A stretch of 12,679 nt of DNA from positions 12,717-25,395 of the forward strand of contig MFKE01000016.1 of NCBI GenBank assembly GCA_001779455.1, in the 5' to 3' direction. Positions within the stretch are counted from its first letter, which is position 1. The number at the start of each line of letters is the position of its first letter. A model generated the notes under the pieces. It worked only from the letters and a program-made list of their open reading frames with translations, did no database searches and was not told the DNA's origin. Positions 1-5,934 of the stretch are shown here, in pieces. Source of the stretch: Candidatus Gottesmanbacteria bacterium RIFOXYB1_FULL_47_11 (GTDB taxonomy: Bacteria > Patescibacteriota > Microgenomatia > UBA10105 > UBA927). Position numbers and translations under genes: made by a program.

Positions 1-128
1 CCGTGACGCTGAGGAAGCTCAAAGTTATTGCCGTTGATACCCAAAACAATATGCTAACGGTAAAAGGATTAGTACCCGGAGGCCATCATGGCCTCCTTAT
101 TATCCGGAAAGAAATCAAGAAAGCGTGA
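1..128 (+). CDS. rplC: 50S ribosomal protein L3 (uL3), C-terminal fragment
   Basis: The window opens inside this gene. The frame beginning at base 3 is open to a TGA at 126-128 and gives about 41 residues. The fragment KVIAVDTQNNMLTVKGLVPG followed by GHHGLLIIRK matches the L3 C-terminus, where bacterial proteins carry a V.VD...N.L.VKG.VPG...G.V.I. segment. L3 is a primary 23S rRNA-binding protein near the peptidyl-transferase centre and an early 50S assembly factor. Its position directly upstream of rplD is the canonical S10-operon order. The TGA stop overlaps a possible rplD start (TGATG). An 8-bp perfect hairpin lies within the coding sequence at 78-96. The N-terminal four-fifths lies outside the window. 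Confidence 0.93.
   Translation, partial: VTLRKLKVIAVDTQNNMLTVKGLVPGGHHGLLIIRKEIKKA
78..96 (+). repeat. Perfect inverted repeat (8-bp stem, 3-nt loop) in the end of rplC
   Basis: GGAGGCCA (78-85) and TGGCCTCC (89-96) are exact reverse complements around the loop TCA. In rplC this encodes the Gly-Gly-His-His-Gly-Leu stretch. The stem is GC-rich and lies 32-50 nt upstream of the rplD start. The bases after it (TTATTATCCGG) are too mixed for a convincing intrinsic terminator. The 5' arm contains GGAGG and the loop and 3' arm contain an ATG 5 nt later, so the hairpin would bury a ribosome-binding site. The pairing is visible; any regulatory role is inference. Confidence 0.6.
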
Positions 129-802
129 TGACTATGGCAGTAAAAAAGACTACAAAAACAGTAAAAAGTAAGCCGGCAAAAGCGGTAACCGGTATAAAAA
201 TTCCGGTTGTGGGCGTTGACGGCAAAGCAGCCGGATCAATGACGCTTCCCGAACAGTTCTTTGGGGTCAAGCCGAATAAACAACTGTTAGCCCAGGCAAT
301 CCGTGTATACCTTGCTAATCAGCGGGTCGGGCATGCTGCAACCAAAACGCGTGGTCAGGTGGAGGGTTCTACACGCAAAATTTATCGTCAAAAAGGGACC
401 GGCCGTGCGCGCCACGGCGCGATCCGCGCACCGATATTTGTCGGCGGCGGCATTGTTTTCGGGCCGCAGCCACGGGATTACAGCTTGAAATTTCCTCAGA
501 AAATGCGCCGTGCAGCCTTGGCAAGCTCACTGTCCCAGCAGCAGGCACAAGGCAACATCATCGTTGTTTCAGGGTTGTCGGATATGGCTCCAAAAACAAA
601 GAATATGGCGCTAGCTCTGGGCGCAATCGGAGCGGCTGGGAGTACGCTGCTGGTTGTATCGGGCGCTGCAACAAATATCGTTCGGGCCGCGCGAAATATT
701 GCACAGCTTGATGTATTACCGGTTGCCGATATTCACGCATACGGCGTAGTAACACACAAGAAAGTTATTTTTATGAAGGAAGCTGTTGGAGCGCTTAAAT
801 AA
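128..802 (+). CDS. rplD: 50S ribosomal protein L4 (uL4)
   Basis: L4 binds 23S rRNA and sends a loop into the peptide exit tunnel. In enterobacteria it also represses its own operon; that is family knowledge and is not shown here. The L4 signature is visible: TKTRGQVEGSTRKIYRQKGT, then GRARHG and a GGGIVFGPQPRDY segment at about residues 72-118, which form the tunnel loop. Length is 224 aa against 201 in E. coli. The excess is mainly a basic N-terminal leader of about 20 residues (VKKTTKTVKSKPAK) before the conserved fold. The ATG at 128 shares one base with the rplC stop (TGATG). The ATG at 134, giving MAVKK, is an equally plausible start. No clear Shine-Dalgarno precedes either, which suggests coupling to rplC. 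Confidence 0.97.
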   Translation: MTMAVKKTTKTVKSKPAKAVTGIKIPVVGVDGKAAGSMTLPEQFFGVKPNKQLLAQAIRVYLANQRVGHAATKTRGQVEGSTRKIYRQKGTGRARHGAIRAPIFVGGGIVFGPQPRDYSLKFPQKMRRAALASSLSQQQAQGNIIVVSGLSDMAPKTKNMALALGAIGAAGSTLLVVSGAATNIVRAARNIAQLDVLPVADIHAYGVVTHKKVIFMKEAVGALK

Positions 803-803
803 T

Positions 804-1187
804 ATGATTATCGGCCGGCCAATTATTACGGAAAAATCTATGGGGCTTGCCAGCCGAGGTTGGTATACATTTGCGGTTCTCAAAAGCGCGCGCAAAGAAG
901 CAATCGCCCGGGAAATTGAGCGTACGTATCACGTCGATGTTGTCACAGTCCGTACGATCGCGATGCACGGGAAGGTGCGCCGTGTCGGTAAAAAGATGGT
1001 GAGCGGTCACAAATCAGACTGGAAAAAGGCAATCGCACTCCTGAAGCCGGGCCAGCATATTGACGCATTTGAAGTAACAACCAAGGAAGAACCGGTTAAA
1101 GAAACTCAGGAAGCGCAGGAAGTAAAGAAACCCGTCGTCGCTAAATCTAAATCTAAAGCTAAAGCTAAAGCTAAGGTGGGCAAGTAA
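804..1187 (+). CDS. rplW: 50S ribosomal protein L23 (uL23)
   Basis: L23 lies at the polypeptide exit and is the docking site for trigger factor and SRP, as known for the family. The N-terminus MIIGRPIITEKSM matches the L23 opening (..ii..PviTEKs), followed by YTFAVLKSARKEAIAREIER and VVTVRT as in the family core. The open frame extends upstream into rplD, but the first ATG giving this conserved start is at 804, one base after the rplD stop (taa-t-ATG). Length is 127 aa against 100 in E. coli. The extra is a C-terminal tail rich in Glu, Val and Lys that ends in alternating Lys/Ser and Lys/Ala encoded by a 6-bp tandem repeat. The tail would project from the globular domain near the tunnel exit. 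Confidence 0.96.
   Translation: MIIGRPIITEKSMGLASRGWYTFAVLKSARKEAIAREIERTYHVDVVTVRTIAMHGKVRRVGKKMVSGHKSDWKKAIALLKPGQHIDAFEVTTKEEPVKETQEAQEVKKPVVAKSKSKAKAKAKVGK
1141..1176 (+). repeat. 6-bp tandem repeat encoding the L23 Lys/Ser/Ala tail
   Basis: Six consecutive hexamers, CTAAAT x2, CTAAAG x3 and CTAAGG, lie near the end of rplW and encode a (Ser/Ala)-Lys alternation in frame. A hexamer is a multiple of three, so changes in copy number would lengthen or shorten the basic tail without breaking the frame. Slippage is inference; the repeat itself is direct observation. Confidence 0.85.
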
Positions 1188-1188
1188 T

Positions 1189-1944
1189 ATGGAATTTACG
1201 ACACCAAAAAGTTTAACCGTTATTTTGCCGAAGCGATCCGGACGTGATGTTGCGGGGCACGTTTCCATGCGGCATCAGGGCGGCAGACATAAACGATTCT
1301 ATCGTGTTGTTGATTGGAAGCGCGATAAAATCAGTGTGCCGGCGCGCGTTGCTTCCATCGAGTACGATCCGAACAGGACCTGCGATATTGCGCTTTTGGT
1401 CTATACAGACGGTGAAAAGCGGTATATACTTGCCCCCGTCGGCCTGACCGTGGGACAGACCGTGGTCACAAGCGATACGGCAGACGTGAAACAGGGAAAT
1501 TCGCTTACGCTCGGCGCCATACCGGTAGGAACTCTCGTGCACAGTGTGGAGATTAAACCCGGACACGGCGCTCAAATGATCCGAAGTGCAGGAGGTTCTG
1601 CTATGGTTCTTGCCCGTGACGGTGACCGTGTACAACTTAAGCTTCCGTCGGGAGAGATCCGTGTATTTGACGGAAAATGTCGTGCAACCGTCGGGCAGCT
1701 GGGGAATGTCGAACACCGAAATGAAGTTATCGGTAAAGCCGGCCGGAGCCGTCATATGGGAATACGCCCGACCGTGCGCGGAGTAGCGCAAAATCCGCGG
1801 AGCCATCCTCACGGAGGCGGAGAAGGACGCAGTGGTATAGGTATGAGTTCACCCAAGAGTCCGTGGGGTAAACATACGCTTGGTAAGAAAACGAGATCCA
1901 AAAAGAAATACAGTAATAAATTCATCTTGCAAAGGAGAAAATAA
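1189..1944 (+). CDS. rplB: 50S ribosomal protein L2 (uL2)
   Basis: L2 is required for subunit association and for peptidyl-transferase centre assembly. Visible family marks are RHQGGRHKRFYRVVDWKR (from residue 28), EYDPNRTCDIALLVYTDGEKRYILAP, IPVGTLVHSVEIKPG, HRNEVIGKAGRSRHMGIRPT, and the near-invariant SHPHGGGEGR carrying the functionally important His. The C-terminal PWGKHTLGKKTRSKKK block is typical. Length is 251 aa against 273 in E. coli. The conserved RH.GG motif begins at residue 28 here but at 52 in E. coli, so about 24 N-terminal residues are missing. The start follows the rplW stop by one base, and no earlier in-frame start was seen that restores the missing part. Confidence 0.97.
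   Translation: MEFTTPKSLTVILPKRSGRDVAGHVSMRHQGGRHKRFYRVVDWKRDKISVPARVASIEYDPNRTCDIALLVYTDGEKRYILAPVGLTVGQTVVTSDTADVKQGNSLTLGAIPVGTLVHSVEIKPGHGAQMIRSAGGSAMVLARDGDRVQLKLPSGEIRVFDGKCRATVGQLGNVEHRNEVIGKAGRSRHMGIRPTVRGVAQNPRSHPHGGGEGRSGIGMSSPKSPWGKHTLGKKTRSKKKYSNKFILQRRK
1933..1937 (+). promoter_or_regulatory. Shine-Dalgarno for rpsS
   Basis: AGGAG (within AAAGGAG) lies 6 nt before the ATG at 1944, inside the end of rplB. It supports the start that overlaps the rplB stop by one base (TAATG). Confidence 0.75.
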
Positions 1945-2228
1945 TGGCACGAAGTAACAAAAAAGGACCGTATATTGACAGGCGGCTACTCGCTAAAATA
2001 AATAAGCAAAAAGGCAGTACGGACCGGTCTGCGATAAAAACCTGGTCACGGGACAGTCAAATTCCGCCGGATTTTGTAGGCCATAAGATCGGGGTGCATA
2101 ACGGCAGAACGCATATAGAAGTGTTTGTTACGGAAGCCATGGTCGGACACAGGCTCGGTGAATTTTCTCCGACCCGCACGTTCCGTGGCCATGGTCAGGT
2201 AACAAAGAGGACAATGGATAAGACATAA
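1944..2228 (+). CDS. rpsS: 30S ribosomal protein S19 (uS19)
   Basis: S19 sits in the 30S head, pairs with S13 and contacts A-site tRNA. The 94-residue product matches the family in length (92 in E. coli) and motifs: MARSNKKGPYID at the start, IKTWSRDSQIPPDFVGHKIGVHNG in the middle, and VGHRLGEFSPTRTFRGHG at residues 67-84. The ATG shares its first base with the rplB stop, and an AGGAG Shine-Dalgarno lies upstream. It is positioned between L2 and L22 as in the standard S10 operon. Confidence 0.97.
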   Translation: MARSNKKGPYIDRRLLAKINKQKGSTDRSAIKTWSRDSQIPPDFVGHKIGVHNGRTHIEVFVTEAMVGHRLGEFSPTRTFRGHGQVTKRTMDKT

Positions 2229-2232
2229 ACAT

Positions 2233-2571
2233 ATGGACTATCAAGCGACAACTAAATATATTCGGACCAGCACGCGGAAGGTGAGACTTGTTGCCGACAG
2301 CGTGCGAAAGCTTTCGCCGGTAGCGGCACTTGCCATGCTTTCTCACACGCCGAAAGTGGCAGCGTTGCCCCTTATTAAAACGATTGCATCGGCCCTTGCC
2401 AATGCAAAACAAAAAGGAGTGAGCGAGGAAGCGCTTACATTTAAAACCATTGAGGTTATGGGCGGACCTGCGCTGAAGAGGTTTCACGCCGTGTCGCGCG
2501 GGCAGGCACACGCATACAAAAAAAGAATGACACATATACGGGTGATAGTGGAAGAAAACAAGAAAAGCTAA
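2233..2571 (+). CDS. rplV: 50S ribosomal protein L22 (uL22)
   Basis: L22 extends a beta-hairpin that lines the exit tunnel next to L4 and is a known site of macrolide-resistance changes. The 112-aa product (E. coli 110) shows TSTRKVRLVADSVR near the N-terminus, IKTIASALANAKQ in the helical part, and GPALKRF (78-84) with RGQAHAYKKR (89-98) forming the hairpin. The start is 4 nt after the rpsS stop (taa-acat-ATG). No Shine-Dalgarno is visible, so initiation probably depends on ribosomes finishing rpsS. Confidence 0.97.
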   Translation: MDYQATTKYIRTSTRKVRLVADSVRKLSPVAALAMLSHTPKVAALPLIKTIASALANAKQKGVSEEALTFKTIEVMGGPALKRFHAVSRGQAHAYKKRMTHIRVIVEENKKS

Positions 2572-2577
2572 ACATAT

Positions 2578-3258
2578 ATGGGACAAAAAATTAATCCAAA
2601 AGGTTTCAGACTCGGCATCGTAACCACGTGGAGTTCGCGGTGGTTTGCCGACAGCAAAAGATACAAGCATTTAGTGCTTTCGGATCTGCATATCCGGGAG
2701 CTTTTGTTTGCAAAATTGAAGCCCGCAGGGATAGCGACCGTGGAAATTGAGCGGTCGATCAATAAAATTAAAATTACCCTCCATGTTTCGCGTCCCGGCG
2801 TTGTGATTGGGCGCGGCGGATCAGGTCTTGAGGATTTGAAAAAATATATAGAAAAAATTGTTTTGGCAGAAACAGGTCACTCAAACCCGTATGAACAGAA
2901 GGAAAAAATGTCCCAGGGAGCAAACCGGTCCAAGGTAGAAGTAGCGGTGGAACCGGTCAAAGAGCCGAATCTGAACGCCTATCTTGTCGCGACAAATATA
3001 GCAGATCAGCTTATCCGCCGCATGCCGTACAAACGGATATGTCATCAGTCGATTGAACGGGTGATTACCGCAGGCGCGAAGGGCGTGAAGATACTATTGT
3101 CCGGCCGCATTAACGGAGCGGAAATTCACCGGCGGGAAAAGTTCCAGTCAGGGACGGTACCTCTTTCGACCATCCGGGAGGATATCGATTTTGCGATTGT
3201 ACCGGCGCTTACGAAATCGGGATATATAGGCGTAAAAGTGTGGATTTGTAGAAAATAA
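2578..3258 (+). CDS. rpsC: 30S ribosomal protein S3 (uS3)
   Basis: S3 forms part of the mRNA entry tunnel and helicase of the 30S head. The start MGQKINPKGFRLGI is diagnostic. The KH type 2 domain has its GxxG loop in VIGRGGSG (77-84), and the C-terminal domain shows AKGVKILLSGRINGAEIHRR and VPLSTIREDIDF. Length is 226 aa against 233 in E. coli. Compared with E. coli S3, about 18-20 extra residues (roughly 98-118, polar, containing TGHSNPYEQKEKMSQGANRS) lie between the helix after GxxG and the strand VEVAVEPVKEPNLNA. The basic C-terminal tail seen in many homologs is missing. The start is 6 nt after the rplV stop without an obvious Shine-Dalgarno. Confidence 0.97.
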   Translation: MGQKINPKGFRLGIVTTWSSRWFADSKRYKHLVLSDLHIRELLFAKLKPAGIATVEIERSINKIKITLHVSRPGVVIGRGGSGLEDLKKYIEKIVLAETGHSNPYEQKEKMSQGANRSKVEVAVEPVKEPNLNAYLVATNIADQLIRRMPYKRICHQSIERVITAGAKGVKILLSGRINGAEIHRREKFQSGTVPLSTIREDIDFAIVPALTKSGYIGVKVWICRK

Positions 3259-3259
3259 T

Positions 3260-3667
3260 ATGTTAGCACCAAAACGAGCAAAACACAGAAAAATGTTCCG
3301 GGGAAAGCGGACCGGCGTGTCCATCCGCGGATCAGAAGTAAATTTCGGCGAATATGGGCTTAAAGCGTTGACCGCTGGGTGGGTTTCCAGCCGTCAAATA
3401 GAAGCGGCACGGCGGGCTCTGACGCACTCTACCCGCCGGGGTGGGCGTGTATGGATCCGGATTTTTCCTGACAAACCCGTAACCCGCAAGCCTCCGGAAA
3501 CACGTATGGGAAGCGGGAAAGGCGATGTATATGAGTACGTTGCGGTGGTCCGTCCGGGGAGAATTATGTTTGAAATGGCAGGTATTTCGCGCGAACAGGC
3601 AATAAAATCCCTTCGTTTGGCAAGCGCAAAGTTGCCCGTCCGGACGACGTTTGTCCAAAAGGAATAA
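3260..3667 (+). CDS. rplP: 50S ribosomal protein L16 (uL16)
   Basis: L16 contacts A-site tRNA near the peptidyl-transferase centre and joins late in 50S assembly. The 135-aa product (E. coli 136) begins MLAPKRAKHRKMFRGK and contains FGEYGLKAL, the basic segment RRGGRVWIRIFPDKPVT, and RMGSGKG (82-88), which holds the Arg hydroxylated by RoxA/YcfD in E. coli. VVRPGRIMFEMAGIS is also typical. The ATG comes one base after the rpsC stop (taa-t-ATG), with no clear Shine-Dalgarno, consistent with coupled translation. Confidence 0.97.
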   Translation: MLAPKRAKHRKMFRGKRTGVSIRGSEVNFGEYGLKALTAGWVSSRQIEAARRALTHSTRRGGRVWIRIFPDKPVTRKPPETRMGSGKGDVYEYVAVVRPGRIMFEMAGISREQAIKSLRLASAKLPVRTTFVQKE

Positions 3668-3673
3668 TATCGT

Positions 3674-3880
3674 ATGAAAACCAAGGAAAAACAGACACTG
3701 ATCTCGATGAAACGCGAAGAGCTTGAGAAAGTTCTGACAGACGCACAAAATGCGCTTGCCATTCTTTTGGTAAATCGGTATAGTAAGCAGTCTAAAAACG
3801 CACGTGAAGCAAGGGTGCTGCGCAGTAAAATTGCAGTTATATCAACGTATATGCGTCAAAAGGAGCTCACTCATGAATAA
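3674..3880 (+). CDS. rpmC: 50S ribosomal protein L29 (uL29)
   Basis: L29 is a small two-helix protein next to L23 at the tunnel exit. The 68-aa product shows MKREELEKVLTDAQNAL and the family-typical second helix NAREARVLRSKIAVIST. It is slightly longer than E. coli L29 (63 aa) because of about 11 residues before the internal Met that aligns with the usual start. AAGGA lies about 10 nt before the annotated ATG at 3674. The 3' end overlaps rpsQ by 8 bp. Position between rplP and rpsQ is canonical. Confidence 0.93.
   Translation: MKTKEKQTLISMKREELEKVLTDAQNALAILLVNRYSKQSKNAREARVLRSKIAVISTYMRQKELTHE
3861..3865 (+). promoter_or_regulatory. Shine-Dalgarno for rpsQ
   Basis: AGGAG lies inside the end of rpmC, 7 nt before the ATG at 3873. 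It fixes the rpsQ start at the position that overlaps rpmC by 8 bp, rather than at the longer upstream open frame. Confidence 0.8.
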
Positions 3881-4103
3881 CCTGACCGGAAAAGTTTTGT
3901 CAACAAAGATGGCCAAAACGGTAATTGTGGAAATTATTCATGAGTATCGCCATCCGATATACAAAAAGGCAGTGAAGCGCATGAAGCATTATGCAGTGCA
4001 TAACGAGCTTGAGGGTATTGCCGTCGGAGACAAAGTAACTATTGCCCAAACCAGGCCCGTGAGCCGGAGAAAACATTTTATCGTCGTTTCACGGATAGGA
4101 TAA
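3873..4103 (+). CDS. rpsQ: 30S ribosomal protein S17 (uS17)
   Basis: S17 is a primary 16S rRNA-binding protein of OB-fold type in the 30S body. The 76-aa product (E. coli 84) shows LTGKVLSTKMAKTVIVEI, HPIYKKAVKRMKHYAVHNE, VGDKVTIAQTRPVSRRKHF. The frame is open further upstream (to 3804), but only the ATG at 3873 has a Shine-Dalgarno at proper distance and gives the family N-terminus. The gene begins within rpmC: ATGAATAA holds both the rpsQ start and the rpmC stop. Confidence 0.96.
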   Translation: MNNLTGKVLSTKMAKTVIVEIIHEYRHPIYKKAVKRMKHYAVHNELEGIAVGDKVTIAQTRPVSRRKHFIVVSRIG

Positions 4104-4106
4104 TAT

Positions 4107-4481
4107 ATGGTACAACGGAGAACAAAATTAGCAGCTGCGGATAATTCGGGAGTCCAACTGATGACGATTATCCATATTTATGGAGCATCGAAACAGAAGT
4201 TTGCGAGACTCGGCGATATTGTGCAGTGTGTGGTCAAAAAGGCCGACCCGCAAGGAGTGGTCAAAGACGATGAGCTCGTGAAAGTCGTTGTTGTGCGCAC
4301 ACGTAAAGAATTTAAACGAAGAGACGGATCGTATATCCGTTTTGACGATAATGCAGGCGTAGTCATTGACAATGATGTAGATAAAAATCCGCGCGGAACC
4401 CGTGTGTTCGGGCCCATCGCACGCGAACTGAAAGAGAAAGGTTTTGATAAAATTGTGAGCATGGCACCGGAGGTGTATTAA
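4107..4481 (+). CDS. rplN: 50S ribosomal protein L14 (uL14)
   Basis: L14 lies at the subunit interface and is the binding site for the silencing factor RsfS in many bacteria. The 124-aa product (E. coli 123) contains LAAADNSGVQLMTIIHI, GDIVQCVVKKADP, the KEFKRRDGSYIRFDDNAGV core and RGTRVFGPIARELK (96-109). It follows rpsQ after 3 nt, which is the normal junction between S10 and spc operons. No promoter or terminator was visible here, so the two blocks appear fused into one unit. Confidence 0.97.
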   Translation: MVQRRTKLAAADNSGVQLMTIIHIYGASKQKFARLGDIVQCVVKKADPQGVVKDDELVKVVVVRTRKEFKRRDGSYIRFDDNAGVVIDNDVDKNPRGTRVFGPIARELKEKGFDKIVSMAPEVY

Positions 4482-4489
4482 CAAACAAT

Positions 4490-4795
4490 ATGAAACTGAA
4501 AAAAGGTGATCAAATCGTCGTGACTCTCGGTAAAGACAAAGGGAAAAAGGGAGCAGTGGAGAAGGTGTTCCCCAAGATACATGCCGTGATAGTGGCCGGA
4601 ATTAATATATCCAAACGTCACAGAAAAAAACGCGATGAGCAGCATCCTGCGGGGATTGTTGAATTGGTTAAGCCGATAGATATGGCCAAAATCGCACTGT
4701 TGTGCCCCAAGTGCGGCAAGCAGACACGTGTAGGGTACCGGATAGTCAAAAACATAAAAGAGCGGATATGTAAAAAATGCGAGCAAACTATATAA
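4490..4795 (+). CDS. rplX: 50S ribosomal protein L24 (uL24), zinc-ribbon form
   Basis: L24 is an early assembly initiator that binds domain I of 23S rRNA. The KOW segment MKLKKGDQIVVTLGKDKGKK and GINISKRHRKK mark the family. The C-terminal part carries a CPKCGK...CKKCE pair (Cys72, Cys75, Cys94, Cys97), expected to bind zinc; E. coli L24 has no such cysteines. At 101 aa it is close to the usual length. It lies 8 nt after rplN; the GGAGG in the rplN end is about 17 nt upstream, too far for a good Shine-Dalgarno. Confidence 0.96.
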   Translation: MKLKKGDQIVVTLGKDKGKKGAVEKVFPKIHAVIVAGINISKRHRKKRDEQHPAGIVELVKPIDMAKIALLCPKCGKQTRVGYRIVKNIKERICKKCEQTI

Positions 4796-4797
4796 CT

Positions 4798-5337
4798 ATG
4801 CATGACCTTGTCAAACAATATCAGGAGGATATAGTCCCGAAATTTACCGCAGACGGCCGTAACAGAATGGCGGTGCCCCGCCTTACCAAAATCGTCATTA
4901 ATTGCGGTCTGGGAGAGGCGCTTGCGGACAAAAAAGTCCTTGAAAAAATGGGTGCACAGCTGGCGGTTATCGCCGGACAAAAGCCGCAGATCATGCGCTC
5001 TAAACGAGCTATTTCAAGTTTTAAGCTCAGGGCCGGAGACGCTGTCGGGCTCCGGGCAACACTGCGCGGGACACGGATGTATGATTTTTTGGCTAAATTT
5101 ATAGGAATTGCGCTGCCGCGTGTCCGTGATTTTCAGGGAGTGTCCAATGGTGGATTTGACGGTAAGGGAAACTATACGATGGGCATCCGTGATCAGAGCA
5201 TATTTCCGGAATTAGATTACAGTATGATTGATAAACCGAGAGGATTTGAAATTACGTTTGTCACCAAAGCGGGAAATGATGAAGACGGTAAAAAACTGTT
5301 GACCCTATTCGGCATACCGTTTGAGAAAAAGGAATAA
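4798..5337 (+). CDS. rplE: 50S ribosomal protein L5 (uL5)
   Basis: L5 binds 5S rRNA in the central protuberance and contacts P-site tRNA and S13. The 179-aa product equals the E. coli length (179). Motifs seen are VPRLTKIVINCGLGEA, KPQIMRSKRAISSFKLR, GLRATLRGTRMYDFL, ALPRVRDFQGVS, and GNYTMGIRDQSIFPELDY. An earlier in-frame ATG at 4777 lies inside rplX and would add seven unmatched residues. The ATG at 4798, two bases after the rplX stop, gives the normal MHDLVKQYQEDIVPKF start. No clear Shine-Dalgarno is present. Confidence 0.97.
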   Translation: MHDLVKQYQEDIVPKFTADGRNRMAVPRLTKIVINCGLGEALADKKVLEKMGAQLAVIAGQKPQIMRSKRAISSFKLRAGDAVGLRATLRGTRMYDFLAKFIGIALPRVRDFQGVSNGGFDGKGNYTMGIRDQSIFPELDYSMIDKPRGFEITFVTKAGNDEDGKKLLTLFGIPFEKKE

Positions 5338-5340
5338 CAT

Positions 5341-5526
5341 ATGGCAAAAACATCGGATATCGTAAAGTTTCAAAAAAAACAAAAATATCGGGTACAGTTT
5401 AAGAATCGCTGTTCTGCCTGCGGGAGATCACGCGCATACATGCGGAAGTTCGGTATATGTAGGCTGTGTTTCAGGAAGCTGGCTCACAAAGGAGAATTAC
5501 CGGGAGTAGTTAAAGCATCCTGGTAG
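5341..5526 (+). CDS. rpsN: 30S ribosomal protein S14, type Z (uS14, zinc-binding)
   Basis: S14 completes the 30S head. The short 61-aa form is the zinc-binding type Z, as in Bacillus and Thermus, unlike the 101-aa E. coli form. Cys24 and Cys27 (NRCSACGR), with Cys40 and Cys43 (GICRLCFR), give the CxxC...CxxC site. The end RKLAHKGELPGVVKASW is typical. AAAGGA at 5328-5333 is spaced 7 nt from the ATG. The gene stops with TAG. Confidence 0.97.
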   Translation: MAKTSDIVKFQKKQKYRVQFKNRCSACGRSRAYMRKFGICRLCFRKLAHKGELPGVVKASW

Positions 5527-5535
5527 GTAATTACT

Positions 5536-5928
5536 ATGGTACAAGATCCTATTGGCGACATGCTCGCACAAATAAAAAATGCAGCTCTTGCAAAAAAGAG
5601 CGTCATTATACTGCCGTACTCTAAGCTGAAGATGGCGCTTGGGGCTATTCTTCTGAAAGAAGAATATATTTCTTCGGTCGAAAAGATCGGAGAGGAACCG
5701 AAGGCAAACCTACGTGTTGGTATCAAATATGTGGGTGAAGTATCGGCTATTACCGATGTGAAACGGGTAAGTAAACCCGGGCTTCGATGGTATGTGAACA
5801 AGGGAAATATTCCGCAGGTAGTGGGCGGCATGGGTATTGCGATATTGTCGACGCCTTCTGGGCTTATGACCGGTAAAGAAGCAAAAAAGCGCGGCACCGG
5901 CGGAGAATTACTGTGCAAAATTTGGTAA
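5536..5928 (+). CDS. rpsH: 30S ribosomal protein S8 (uS8)
   Basis: S8 binds the central domain of 16S rRNA early in 30S assembly and in E. coli represses spc-operon translation. The 130-aa product (E. coli 130) opens DPIGDMLAQIKNA and includes IITDVKRVSKPGLR-like sequence, then VVGGMGIAILSTPSGLMTGKEA, the conserved rRNA-binding C-terminal region. The frame is intact. The start lies 9 nt after the rpsN stop; the AGG in GGTAGGT before it is only a weak Shine-Dalgarno. Confidence 0.97.
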   Translation: MVQDPIGDMLAQIKNAALAKKSVIILPYSKLKMALGAILLKEEYISSVEKIGEEPKANLRVGIKYVGEVSAITDVKRVSKPGLRWYVNKGNIPQVVGGMGIAILSTPSGLMTGKEAKKRGTGGELLCKIW

Positions 5929-5934
5929 ACAAGT

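Noticed and set aside
1213..1812. 199-codon minus-strand frame opposite rplB
   Set aside because: It is antisense to L2, with no ribosome-binding site and no recognisable motifs.
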